From positions 124,001 to 188,000 of the forward strand of contig NZ_JAAGWK010000010.1 in the NCBI RefSeq assembly GCF_010685995.1: a stretch of 64,000 nt of DNA, written 5' to 3'. Shown in pieces: positions 35,067-44,197 of this stretch (positions are counted from its first letter, which is position 1; every line of letters begins with the position of its first letter). Below the pieces are notes generated by a model. It saw only the letters and a list, made by a program, of their open reading frames with translations, had not been told where the DNA came from and made no database searches. Position numbers and translations under genes: made by a program. Source of the stretch: Goekera deserti (GTDB lineage: Bacteria > Actinomycetota > Actinomycetes > Mycobacteriales > Geodermatophilaceae).

Positions 35067-36659
35067 TCAGTCGAGCGTCTCCACCAGCACCGTGCGGCCG
35101 ATCGCCTCGAACGTCCGTGGCCGGGCCCGCTTGAGCCACAGGGCGCCGGCGCCGGCGGCCAGGAACACGCCCAGCACGATCCACGGCATCGCGGCGAAGA
35201 ACGGCGAGCCCGCCGCGCCGCCACCGGCGAAGTCGAGGTTGGAGAACAGCAGGTAGACGACGTAGAGCATGCCCAGCCCACCCAGCGCGGGGATCACGCC
35301 GGTGGTGAGGACGTTGCCCGGGTGCACCTTCTTCACGTGGAAGTAGGAGATCACCGCCACCGAGCAGATGGACTGCACGATGAGGATGGCCATGGTGCCC
35401 ATGAGCGCCAGCAGCCCGTACTCGTAGACGTAGGCGCCCTGCAGGGCGTCGTCCCCGCCGACGGTCAGGACGTAGAACCCCACGGTGAGCAGCACCGTCA
35501 CCACCGTCTGCACCAGCGAGGCGATGTGCGGCGAGCCGTGCGCGGCGTGGGTGGCGCCGAGCGAGCGCTGCAGGCCGGGGATCTCCCGGCCGATCGCGTA
35601 CATGTAGCGGGCAGCGGCGTTGTGGAAGGCCAGCGCGCAGGCGAACGAGCCGCTGACGATCAGCACCAGGTAGACGTCGACCACCCAGCGCCCGCCGAGG
35701 TTCGCCGAGGCGAGGTCGGTGAACAGCCCGATCGCGTTGTTGGCGCTCTTGTCCACCGCCGCGGCGCCGCCGGTGCCGGCGATCACCATCCACGAGACGA
35801 AGGTGTAGAACAGCCCGAGCCCGACGACGGCGATCAGCGTCGCCCGCGGCACGATCTTCTTCGGGTTGCGCGACTCCTCGCCGTACACCGCGGTCGTCTC
35901 GAAGCCGACCCAGGACCAGAACGCGAAGAACAGCCCGATCGCGGCGCTGCCGGCGGCGATGGTGGAGCCCGCCGCCTGGACGTCGAAGCCGCCGCCCTCC
36001 GGGGCCGAGGTGAACGCGTTCACCGGGTCGACCCAGCCCAGGTCGAAGCCGTCCGCGCTGCCGCGCACCAGCACCGACACGGCCAGCGCCCCGAGCAGCA
36101 GCACCTCGGCGACCAGGAACACCCCGAGGACGACGGCGGCGACGCTGATGTCGAAGTAGCCCAGCACCCCGATGACCGCGATGCACACCCCGGCGAGCAG
36201 CAGCCAGTCGACGTCCCAGCCGAACCACTGCCCGAGGGCGTCATGGGCGAAGTAGGAGAAGATGCCGACGATCGAGCCCTCGAACACGACGTAGGCCATG
36301 GTGGCCAGCACGCCTGCGGCCATGCCCCACACCTGGCCCAGGCCGTGGGAGATGAAGCCGTAGAACGCCCCGGCGGTGGTGATGTGCCGGGCCATCGCCA
36401 CGAAGCCGACGGTGAACAGGGTGAGCACGATCGTGGCCAGCAGGAAACCCGCCGGGGCGTACAGGCCGTTGCCGTAGGCGACCGCGATCGGCAGGTTGCC
36501 GGTCATCGCGGTGATCGGCGCGGCGTTCGCGACCGCCATGAACAGCACCCCGACCAGCCCGAGCGCGCCGCCCCGGAGCCGGCCGCCGGCCGCGGGCACC
36601 GACGGGTCGTCCGGGACGGTGGGCGCCGGCGCTCGGGTGGTCAGGTCGTCGACGCTCAC
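35067..36659 (-). CDS. APC-family amino acid/amine permease
   Basis: A 530-residue membrane transporter with about 12-14 helices. The first helix GLVGVLFMAVANAAPITAM and SWVGFETTAVYGEESRNPKKIVP are typical of APC transporters (PuuP-like group). It is followed 27 bp... by its promoter side upstream and lies downstream of the copper amine oxidase gene on the same strand in reverse order (amine oxidase 36793-38766 is transcribed first, this gene second, 133 bp apart). Together they suggest uptake and oxidation of a primary amine. The start is GTG 36659. Confidence 0.9.
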   Translation of the reverse strand: MSVDDLTTRAPAPTVPDDPSVPAAGGRLRGGALGLVGVLFMAVANAAPITAMTGNLPIAVAYGNGLYAPAGFLLATIVLTLFTVGFVAMARHITTAGAFYGFISHGLGQVWGMAAGVLATMAYVVFEGSIVGIFSYFAHDALGQWFGWDVDWLLLAGVCIAVIGVLGYFDISVAAVVLGVFLVAEVLLLGALAVSVLVRGSADGFDLGWVDPVNAFTSAPEGGGFDVQAAGSTIAAGSAAIGLFFAFWSWVGFETTAVYGEESRNPKKIVPRATLIAVVGLGLFYTFVSWMVIAGTGGAAAVDKSANNAIGLFTDLASANLGGRWVVDVYLVLIVSGSFACALAFHNAAARYMYAIGREIPGLQRSLGATHAAHGSPHIASLVQTVVTVLLTVGFYVLTVGGDDALQGAYVYEYGLLALMGTMAILIVQSICSVAVISYFHVKKVHPGNVLTTGVIPALGGLGMLYVVYLLFSNLDFAGGGAAGSPFFAAMPWIVLGVFLAAGAGALWLKRARPRTFEAIGRTVLVETLD

Positions 36660-36792
36660 GGGGGACTCCTCGAGGGGCTGAGCACCGGCGCCGGGTCGGT
36701 CGCGCCGTCCCCTGAACGGTGTCAGTGGCCCGGGAGCGCTACAAGGCGCCGCGGGTAACGCTTCCGTGTGCGGGACGTTTCCGCCCTCCGGG

Positions 36793-38766
36793 TCAGGAGC
36801 CGCCCGAGCAGTGCCCGCCCTCGCGGGGCAGGTCGAGCATCGGGTTGCCGTCGAAGAAGCCGAACGGCTTGAGGTGCATCGACACCGCCGTCACCGGCAT
36901 GACCGGCCAGTCCTCCGGGCGCACCACGTGGTGGGCGCCGATCGTGTACCAGACCACCAGGTCCTCGTCGACGATCGGCCGGTCGCCGGCGGTGTAGGCC
37001 ACCAGCCCGTCCGGCCCCGGGTTCTGCGCGACGTGGTCACCGGCGGCGAAACGCTCCGCCGGGTCGTAGGGCGTGACCCACAGCTGGCGGGTGGCGAACC
37101 CGCCGCGCGCGGCCTGCTGCGAGCCGTCCTGCCACAGCGGCGCCGTGTAGGCCCCCGGCTCGATCTTGTAGGCCGGCCGGGTGCCCAGCGCCGTCTCGGT
37201 GTCGGCGCTGGCGATCAGCCAGGCCCGCCCGGACAGCTGGTCGGGCAGCCGCTGCGCCTCGCTCTCGGTGGTCAGCTGGCGCTTGCGGGTGCGCCAGGCG
37301 TTGCCGTGCGGGTTGCCCGGCCCGGCGGGCTCGGCGACCGAGTCGACCTCGAACACGTTGTTGCGGGTGCCGTCCACCCGGGTGTCCAGCCGCACGCTGA
37401 AGTAGTGCTCGTGGTTGGGCGCCATGAGCCCGGGGGCGATCGTCGTCCCGAAGACCGGGTCCTCGCCCACCGGCAGCGCGCCGGTGGAGAGGATGCCGGT
37501 CAGCTTGACCTCGAACTCGATCGAGCCGTCCAGCGACAGGTTCCAGTAGAACCCGTACTCGTAGTTCCCGACCGTGGCGATCATGGACACGATCAGCTTC
37601 CGGTTGCGGCGCACCTCGGCGACGCCGGTGCGGAAGTCGGTGTGCTTCCAGCCGATCGAGGCGTCCTCCTCGTGCATGCAGATCGCGTTGCCGATCCGCA
37701 CCGGCTCGCCGTCCTGGTCGTTCACCCAGCCGTCGAGGTAGTGGATCTCGCCCAGGCAGTCGCAGCCGAGCTCGAGGGAGTTGGCCAGCCAGCCCAGCCC
37801 GTACTCGCCCTCGTCGAACACGTTCTTGTTCCAGTGCGTGGGCCGGGGGTCGCCGTAGGGCACGTACATCTCCGACAGCGACGCCCGGTGCAGCACCGGG
37901 CGCAGCACGCCCCGGTCGACGTAGCCGACGTCGTGCAGCACCAGCCCCTCGCGCGGGGTGAAGCCGATCCGGAACCGCCAGTTGGCCCAGGACACCGCGT
38001 GCCCGTCGACGGTGAAGCTCGGGCCCTCGGGCTGGGTGATGCTGATCGGGCGCAGCCGCTCGCGCACCGCCGGGAACGAGGGCACGTTGTCCGGGGCGGT
38101 GATCAGTGCCGGGTCGTAGTTGCCCGCCTTCGGCGGCAGCGGGACGACGCCGTGGTCGTCGACGGCCAGCACCTGCATCGTGTCCAGGTCGACGGTCACC
38201 ACGAGCCCCTCCACCGGGCGGGCGTAGCCGTTGTCCCCGGGCGCGCTGCGCACGAAGGTCAGCGGCCGGGCCAGCCGGCGGCCGCCCGGGTCGTCGTCCG
38301 GGCCGGTGTAGCCACCGGCCCACGGGTCGAGCATCGCCAGCGACGGGTCCTGCACCCCGCGCAACGCCATGGCGGCCAGCCAGCGCGCGTCGGCGCGCAC
38401 CACCTCCTCGCAGGCGTTGAACTCCTCCGCGGTCATCGACGGCTGAGCACCGGCCACGTGCCGCCACTCCACGACCGCGCCGGTGGACAGCGACACCACG
38501 GCCTCGTAGGTGGCCCGCAGCCGGGGGTTGCGCAGCACCGCCGCGGCCCGGCGGTCCCAGGCGGTGCCCGGCACCCACGCGAGGACGGCGTCCTTGTGCG
38601 GCTCGGCGAGCTCCACGAACACGAACCGGGTGCCCTCGGGGAACCGGGCGTCGGCGCGCAGCAGGGCCGACGCGGCGGAGATCTCCGCGGCGGCGAGCGG
38701 CTCCAGCGGGTGCCCCGGCAGCGCGGTGCCGGCGGCGGTGTGCGGGCGGTCGACGGTGACGGTCAT
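36793..38766 (-). CDS. Copper-containing primary amine oxidase
   Basis: A 657-residue enzyme that oxidises primary amines to aldehydes with release of ammonia and peroxide. The tyrosine converted to the TPQ cofactor is in GNYEYGF; the catalytic Asp is in FDEGEYGLGWL; copper ligands are the HxH in PNHEHYFSVRLD and the His in SMHLKPFGFFDGNP. There is no signal peptide, as in Arthrobacter-type enzymes. ATG 38766 is the start. It is linked to the permease at 35067. Confidence 0.96.
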   Translation of the reverse strand: MTVTVDRPHTAAGTALPGHPLEPLAAAEISAASALLRADARFPEGTRFVFVELAEPHKDAVLAWVPGTAWDRRAAAVLRNPRLRATYEAVVSLSTGAVVEWRHVAGAQPSMTAEEFNACEEVVRADARWLAAMALRGVQDPSLAMLDPWAGGYTGPDDDPGGRRLARPLTFVRSAPGDNGYARPVEGLVVTVDLDTMQVLAVDDHGVVPLPPKAGNYDPALITAPDNVPSFPAVRERLRPISITQPEGPSFTVDGHAVSWANWRFRIGFTPREGLVLHDVGYVDRGVLRPVLHRASLSEMYVPYGDPRPTHWNKNVFDEGEYGLGWLANSLELGCDCLGEIHYLDGWVNDQDGEPVRIGNAICMHEEDASIGWKHTDFRTGVAEVRRNRKLIVSMIATVGNYEYGFYWNLSLDGSIEFEVKLTGILSTGALPVGEDPVFGTTIAPGLMAPNHEHYFSVRLDTRVDGTRNNVFEVDSVAEPAGPGNPHGNAWRTRKRQLTTESEAQRLPDQLSGRAWLIASADTETALGTRPAYKIEPGAYTAPLWQDGSQQAARGGFATRQLWVTPYDPAERFAAGDHVAQNPGPDGLVAYTAGDRPIVDEDLVVWYTIGAHHVVRPEDWPVMPVTAVSMHLKPFGFFDGNPMLDLPREGGHCSGGS

Positions 38767-39012
38767 GACGTCCTCCGGGGGGCGCGTGGGGTGGCGGCGC
38801 CGGGGCGCCGGTGCCCCGTGGTGCGCCTCACCGTAGGCAGTCGGTGTTACGTCCGGGTGCGCGATCTGCCGCCCGGCCGGTGACCGGCGGCCCCGATGCC
38901 ACGCGCGCCTGGGTCGCCGCCTGCAGCACAGCCGACGTCGACCCCTGCAGCACCCGTCCGGACGTGGCCGAGCTGGCCGCCGTCACCGGCGCGCTGGCCA
39001 CCCAGCCCGGGG

Positions 39013-40176
39013 TCAGGGGTAGGGGATCTCCGTGAACACCGGCTGCCCGGCCGTGGGGTCCTCCAGCAGCCGGGCGAAGTCGAGGGTGTTCCGCGAGATC
39101 GACACCAGCAGCCGCCCGGAGGCCAGCTCCACGTCCGGGTGCGCGAGCGGCGTGTAGGACAGGTCGCCGGTGTCGAACCCGGCCGGCGCCGGCACCCCGG
39201 CGCGCGGCTGCCAGGGCCCGACCGGGGTGGGCGCGGTCCAGCTGAACACGAAGTCGCCCAGGTCGCCGTCCTTCTTGGAGACGGCGACCCACCGCCCGTC
39301 CACGTGGTCCACCGACAGCGTCTGGGACACCCCGCCGGCGGCCGGCAGCACCGGCGTCGACCGGGTGCGGTCCCGCTGCCACCGGTCACCGGCCCAGAAC
39401 TCCCAGCTCGACCGGGTCCCGACCGCACCGACCCGCACCCGGGCGGCGTGCAGCTCCCGGCCGAACTCCAGCGGCAGGCCGGTGAACCGGGTGCCGTAGA
39501 CGTGCAGCCAGCCGTCGTGCACGGTGGACGCCGCTCCCCAGTTGACCTGGTACGCCGAGCCGTCGTCCGGGGTGACCTCCACGACCTGGCGCAGCTGCGG
39601 CGCACCGCCGTCGGACACGGTGAACACCGCGGCCGACGTGCCGCGGAACTGGAAGTCCATCGACCCGCCGTCGCCCCGCCGGGTGCGCGCGCACAGCACG
39701 ACGACGATGTCGCTGACCGGGTCGTCGGCGGACTGCGCGCCGGGGTGCATCACCGACACCGACATCGGCCACATCACGGTGCCGTCCTCGGCGTCCGGCA
39801 CGACCGGCCCGCCGTCCGGGGCGACGAGCTGGGAGACGCAGCTGCCGGCGGTGACCAGCATCGAGTTGGCCACGATCCGCGGGGTGACGTCGGCGGCCCG
39901 CACCGTGTCGCCGAAGACCCACACCAGGCGGCCGTCGGAGAGCCGGGCGCTGGCGCCGATGTCGGCGGCCTGCCAGCCGGGCAGGTCCGCGCCGGACACC
40001 AGCTCGTTGACCAGGTCCGCCGACACCAGTGGTGATCCGCCGACCGGCGGGCAGGCCGGTGCCAGCGCGTTGCCGCCGACCGCGGGCCGGACCGTCCCCG
40101 CGGTCGAGCAACCGGTGAGCACCAGCGCGGCGGCCAGCGTCCCGACGAGGCTGCGCGACAGCGGGGACCGGGGCAC
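39013..40176 (-). CDS. DUF4185-like lipoprotein, paralogue 1
   Basis: A 387-residue lipoprotein (lipobox LTGC at about residue 20-23). The body looks like a five-bladed propeller of the DUF4185 type: GASARLSDGRLVWVFGDTVRA, WPMSVSVM, YQVNWGA, YGTRF and a C-terminal LVSISRNT. It shares long stretches with the next two genes, so the three arose by tandem duplication. The GTG at 40176 is the start. Function unknown; related domains are found in secreted carbohydrate-active proteins. Confidence 0.78.
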   Translation of the reverse strand: MPRSPLSRSLVGTLAAALVLTGCSTAGTVRPAVGGNALAPACPPVGGSPLVSADLVNELVSGADLPGWQAADIGASARLSDGRLVWVFGDTVRAADVTPRIVANSMLVTAGSCVSQLVAPDGGPVVPDAEDGTVMWPMSVSVMHPGAQSADDPVSDIVVVLCARTRRGDGGSMDFQFRGTSAAVFTVSDGGAPQLRQVVEVTPDDGSAYQVNWGAASTVHDGWLHVYGTRFTGLPLEFGRELHAARVRVGAVGTRSSWEFWAGDRWQRDRTRSTPVLPAAGGVSQTLSVDHVDGRWVAVSKKDGDLGDFVFSWTAPTPVGPWQPRAGVPAPAGFDTGDLSYTPLAHPDVELASGRLLVSISRNTLDFARLLEDPTAGQPVFTEIPYP

Positions 40177-40245
40177 ACCCCCATGGTGCTCGCTGCCGGC
40201 TCGCCGGTGCTGTGGTGGGCCTGCGGCGTGTCGACCGTCGCGGAC

Positions 40246-40312
40246 CAGGACGTCCGGGGCCAGGACGTCAGGAGCCAGGACGTCGGGGGTCAGGACGTCG
40301 GGGGTCAGCCGT
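40246..40312. repeat. 15-bp tandem repeats between paralogues 1 and 2
   Basis: The core CAGGACGTC recurs at 40246, 40261, 40276 and 40291 with a degraded copy at 40306, each 15 bp apart; the rest of the unit is close to CGGGGGT or CGGGGCC. The array ends a few bases after the stop of paralogue 2 and lies 70-137 bp upstream of paralogue 1. Confidence 0.88.
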
Positions 40313-40318
40313 CCTGGC

Positions 40319-41497
40319 TCACGGCCGGGGGATCTCGGCGAACACCGGCCGGCCGACCTCCGGGTCGGCGAGCAGCTGGGCGGAGTCGGTGGTGTTGCGG
40401 GAGATCGAGACCAGCAGCTGACCGGATTGCAGGGAGATCTCCGGGTGCGCCAACGGTGCGTAGGTCAGTTGCCCGGTGTCGTACCCGGCCGGGGCGGCGA
40501 TGCCCCGGCGCGGGGTCCACGGGCCGACCGGGGACGGCGCGGTCCAGCTGTACACGAAGTCACCCAGGTCGCCGTCCCGCTTGGAGACCGCGACCCACTC
40601 GTCGCCCACCGGGTCGACCGACAGGGTCTGGGAGACCCCGCCGGCGGCGGGCAGCACGACCGCGGCGCGGGCCGGGTCGCTCTGCCACCCGGTGCCGTCC
40701 CAGAACTCCCAGCGCGAGCGGTCGGCAGGGGCGGCGATCGGCACCCGGGAGACGAGCAGTTCCCGGCCGAACACGCCCGGGTCGCCGGTGAGGCGCGTGC
40801 CGTAGACGTAGTACCAGTCGCCCTGCACGCTGGCGGCCGCACCCCAGTTGACCTGGGTGACGTCGTCGCTGTCCGGGGTGAGCTCGACGACCTCCTCCAG
40901 CTGCGGGGTGCCGCCGGCCCGCACCGTGAACACCGCGGCCGACGTGCCGCGGAACTCGTAGTCGAAGACCCCGCCCTGGCCGCCGCGGCGGGTCCGGGCG
41001 CAGAGCACCACGACGGCGTCGGTGACGCCCTTCGCCGCCAGGTCCGGGGTCGGGGGCAGCACCGCGACCGACATCGGCCACCGCACGCTGCCGTCGAACG
41101 CGTCCGGGATGACCGGCCCGCCGGTGGGCGCCACGAGCTGGGAGAGGCACGTGCCGGAGGACAGCAGCATCGAGTTGGCGACCAGCCGGGGCGACACCCC
41201 CGCGGCGCGCACGGTGTCCCCGAACACCCAGACCAGCCGTCCGTCGCTCAGCCGGGCGCTGGCCCCGATGTCGCCGGCCTGCCAGCCGGGCAGGCCCGCC
41301 TGCGACACCACCTGGTTCACCAGGTCGGCGGACACCCGCGGCGGGACGGCCACCGGCGGGCACGGTGGCGACAGCGTGTAGGACGGCGCGGCGGTGCCCG
41401 CCGGATCCGAGCACCCGGCGACCGCGAGGCAACCCACGAGCGCCGCGACGACGCACGCCGCCCGACGCGAGATCCTGTTACTGCTCGGCACGCTCAC
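40319..41497 (-). CDS. DUF4185-like lipoprotein, paralogue 2
   Basis: A 392-residue lipoprotein (lipobox VAGC near residue 28). Body motifs match the flanking paralogues: GASARLSDGRLVWVFGDTVR, WPMSVAVL, VTQVNWGAA, YGTRLTG and LVSISRNTTD. The GTG at 41497 follows a GGGGGGA ribosome site; longer frames have no hydrophobic N-terminus. It lies 88 bp downstream of paralogue 3 and 142 bp upstream of paralogue 1. Function unknown. Confidence 0.78.
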   Translation of the reverse strand: MSVPSSNRISRRAACVVAALVGCLAVAGCSDPAGTAAPSYTLSPPCPPVAVPPRVSADLVNQVVSQAGLPGWQAGDIGASARLSDGRLVWVFGDTVRAAGVSPRLVANSMLLSSGTCLSQLVAPTGGPVIPDAFDGSVRWPMSVAVLPPTPDLAAKGVTDAVVVLCARTRRGGQGGVFDYEFRGTSAAVFTVRAGGTPQLEEVVELTPDSDDVTQVNWGAAASVQGDWYYVYGTRLTGDPGVFGRELLVSRVPIAAPADRSRWEFWDGTGWQSDPARAAVVLPAAGGVSQTLSVDPVGDEWVAVSKRDGDLGDFVYSWTAPSPVGPWTPRRGIAAPAGYDTGQLTYAPLAHPEISLQSGQLLVSISRNTTDSAQLLADPEVGRPVFAEIPRP

Positions 41498-41585
41498 ATG
41501 GTCCCCCCGCTGACCTGCCCGGCGGCCCGATCGGCCAGTGCCGTCGGTCACCGCGGCGACGCCCCGGAGGGCCGACCCCGGCAAC

Positions 41586-42806
41586 TCAGGGCCGGGGGAT
41601 CTCCGCGAACGTCGGCCGCCCGATCCGCGGGTCGGCCACCAGCGAGTCGTAGCTGGTGCTGTTGCGGGAGACCGACACGAGCAGCCGCCCGGAGGCGAGC
41701 TCGACGTCGGGGTGGGCCAGCGGGGAGTAGGTCAGCCGGCCGACGTCGTAGCCGGCCGGCGCGGAGAGCCCGCGCTGCGCCGTCCACGGCCCGACCGGGG
41801 AGGTCGCGGTCCAGCTGTAGACGAAGTCGCCGAGGTCGCCGTCCCGCTTGGAGACGGCGACGAACTGACCGTCGATGACGTCGACCGACAGCAGCTGGGA
41901 CACCCCACCGGAGGCCCCGATCACGACGGCGGACCGCTCGGCGTCGTCCTGCCAGTCACGGCCGTCCCAGAACTCCCACGCCGAGCGCTCGGTGGGCGTG
42001 CCGATCGGGACCCGGGCCACGTGCAGCTCCCGGCCGAACTGCAGCCGCTCACCGGTGAGCCGGGTGCCGAAGACGTAGAGCCAGCCGTCGTCCACGGTGG
42101 CTGCCGCACCCCAGTTGACCTGGGTGGCGTCCTCGTCGTCCGGGGTGATCTCGACGACCTCACGCAGTTGCGGGGCGCCCCCGGCGGTCACCGTGAACAC
42201 CGACGCCGAGGTGCCCCGGAAGTGGAAGTCCATCGGCCCGGCCGGGCCCCGCCAGGTGCGGGCGCTGAGCACCAGGAACACGTCGGTGATGCCCTCCCCC
42301 GCCGCTGCCGCCGCCTCGGGCGGGAGCACCACGACCGACATCGGCCACTGCACCAGGTCCGGCGCCAGGTCGGGGATCACCGGGCCAGCCTCGGGGGTGA
42401 CCACCTGGGAGAGGCAGCTGCCCGAGGACACCAGGATGGAGTTGGCCACCATGGTCGGTGAGTAGCCCGCGGCCCGGAACGTGTCGCCGTAGACCCAGAC
42501 GAGCCGGCCGTCGTGCAGCGGGGCGCTGGCACCGACGTCGGCGGCCTGCCAGCCCGGCAGCTGCGCCTGGGACACCATCGCGTTGACCTCGGCGGCGCTG
42601 GTGAGCTGGGGCCCGGTCACCGGCGGGCAGGCCGGCGCGAGCTGGTAGCTGCCGTCCTCGGCGGTCGAGGCGGTGGGCGCCGCCGGGCGGACCTCGGAGC
42701 TGCTCGCCGTCGGTGCGGCGTCGGCGTGCCCGTCGACCTGCGCTCCGGAGCACCCGCTCACGAGCAGGGCGAAGACCAGCCACGGCAGCGTCCTCGGCCT
42801 GGTCAC
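41586..42806 (-). CDS. DUF4185-like lipoprotein, paralogue 3
   Basis: A 406-residue lipoprotein (lipobox VSGC, Cys about 19) with a longer Ala/Ser/Thr linker (20-55) before the propeller: GASAPLHDGRLVWVYGDTFR, WPMSVVVL, TQVNWGAA, YGTRL is replaced by FGTRLTG, and LVSVSRNS ends the last blade. It is first in the tandem set, starting at GTG 42806 opposite the globin gene. Function unknown. Confidence 0.78.
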   Translation of the reverse strand: MTRPRTLPWLVFALLVSGCSGAQVDGHADAAPTASSSEVRPAAPTASTAEDGSYQLAPACPPVTGPQLTSAAEVNAMVSQAQLPGWQAADVGASAPLHDGRLVWVYGDTFRAAGYSPTMVANSILVSSGSCLSQVVTPEAGPVIPDLAPDLVQWPMSVVVLPPEAAAAAGEGITDVFLVLSARTWRGPAGPMDFHFRGTSASVFTVTAGGAPQLREVVEITPDDEDATQVNWGAAATVDDGWLYVFGTRLTGERLQFGRELHVARVPIGTPTERSAWEFWDGRDWQDDAERSAVVIGASGGVSQLLSVDVIDGQFVAVSKRDGDLGDFVYSWTATSPVGPWTAQRGLSAPAGYDVGRLTYSPLAHPDVELASGRLLVSVSRNSTSYDSLVADPRIGRPTFAEIPRP

Positions 42807-43060
42807 GGCCTCATCGTGCAGGGACGGCCGGGCCGCTCGCTCGGCACTGCGGCGATCGACCGTGATGAAAGTCGGCTGGACCCGGTGTGCTCCGACGGGT
42901 CGTCACCCTCAGCGAGAGCATGATCACGGCGCCCGTGATGGCTCGGTGCACAGCCCGATCACATCGCTCTGCGTGCGCACTTCTGGTGACCTCCGTTACA
43001 TTCTCGGCGACAGGTGCGGGCTGGCAGCCGGCCCCGGACCGCCCGGGAGGGGATGCGCGG
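42807..43060. other. Divergent intergenic region
   Basis: The 254 bp between the lipoprotein set and the globin gene should hold promoters for both. A lower-GC patch lies at 42920-43010 (TGATCACGGC, ACATTCTCGGC). No operator is recognised. Confidence 0.4.
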
Positions 43061-44197
43061 ATGGACGTCGCCGCGATGCGGGCGACCTTCGCCAAGGCAG
43101 CGGCAGCCGGGGACGAGGCGCCGCTCTGGTTCTACGCGCACCTGTTCCTGAGCCACCCCGGGACCCGGCAGATGTTCCCCGTCTCGATGGCCCACCAGCG
43201 CGACCGGCTCTTCCAGGCGCTGGGCGAGGTGGTGGCCCGGGTCGACGACCTGGACTCGCTGCTGCCGGTGCTGCGGGAGCTGGGGCGCGACCACCGCAAG
43301 TTCGGCACGCTGGCGGCGCACTACCCGGCGGTCGGGGCCAGCCTGCTGGCCACCCTGCAGCACTTCGACCCCGACTGGGACGCCGCCCGCGCCGCCGACT
43401 GGACGGCGGCCTACGAGCTGGTCGCCTCGGTGATGATCGAGGCCGCCGAGGAGGCCGCGGAGCAGCCGCCGTGGTGGGACGCCGACGTCGTGGGTCACGA
43501 GCGGCGCACGCACGAGGTGGCCGTGGTGTGGCTGCGCCCACGCGAGCCGTTCCCGTTCCGGGCCGGCCAGTCGTTCTCGCTGGAGACCGACCTGCGGCCG
43601 CGGCTGTGGCGGTACTACTCCCCCGCCAACGCCCCCCGGGACGACGGCCTGCTGGAGCTGCACGTGCAGGCCCGCGACGGCGGGCCGGTCAGCTCCGCCC
43701 TGGTGCGCCAGCTGCGGGTCGGCGACGTGGTGCGGCTGGGCCCGCCCGGCGGCCGGCTGGTGCTCGACGGCGACCCCGACCGGGATCTGCTGCTGATCGG
43801 TGCCGGGACGGGCCTGGCCCCGCTCAAGGCACTGGTCGACCAGGTGGCGCGGGAGGGGCCGACGCGCCGGATCGACCTGTTCGTGGGCGCCCGCACCGAG
43901 GACGCGCACTACGACCGCGCCGACCTGCAGCGGCTGGAGCGGGAGCACCCGTGGCTGTCGGTGACCCTGGCGGTCTCCCGGGACGAGCTCTCCTCCCTGC
44001 CCCGGGGCGACGTCGCCGACGTGGTCCTGCAGCGGGGGCCGTGGCGCAGCCGCGAGGTGTACGTCGCCGGGGGGCCGGCGACCGTCGAGGCGACGCTGGC
44101 CCGGATCGGGCCACAGGTGCCCGCGCAGCGCATCCACACCGAGGTGTTCGCCGCCAGCCGGCCCGGGCCCGATCTCGACGGAGAGGTGACCGCATGA
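43061..44197 (+). CDS. Globin-reductase protein (flavohemoglobin-like)
   Basis: A 378-residue fusion of a globin (1-140) with an FAD/NAD reductase (145-370). The proximal His lies in DHRKFG, followed by AHYPAVGASLLATL, as in flavohemoglobins. RYYSPAN binds FAD, and GAGTGLAPLKAL and YVAGGPATVEATL bind NAD. It is likely to detoxify nitric oxide or sense oxygen, in the cytoplasm. The start is ATG 43061 after GGGAGGGG. The stop overlaps the ATG of the DivIVA-like gene. Confidence 0.9.
   Translation: MDVAAMRATFAKAAAAGDEAPLWFYAHLFLSHPGTRQMFPVSMAHQRDRLFQALGEVVARVDDLDSLLPVLRELGRDHRKFGTLAAHYPAVGASLLATLQHFDPDWDAARAADWTAAYELVASVMIEAAEEAAEQPPWWDADVVGHERRTHEVAVVWLRPREPFPFRAGQSFSLETDLRPRLWRYYSPANAPRDDGLLELHVQARDGGPVSSALVRQLRVGDVVRLGPPGGRLVLDGDPDRDLLLIGAGTGLAPLKALVDQVAREGPTRRIDLFVGARTEDAHYDRADLQRLEREHPWLSVTLAVSRDELSSLPRGDVADVVLQRGPWRSREVYVAGGPATVEATLARIGPQVPAQRIHTEVFAASRPGPDLDGEVTA

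Noticed and set aside
38811-39035. Small plus-strand ORF between the amine oxidase and lipoprotein genes
   Set aside because: A CST-type repeat (CSTADVDPCSTRPD) caught the eye, but there is no ribosome site, no family and it overlaps the lipoprotein stop.
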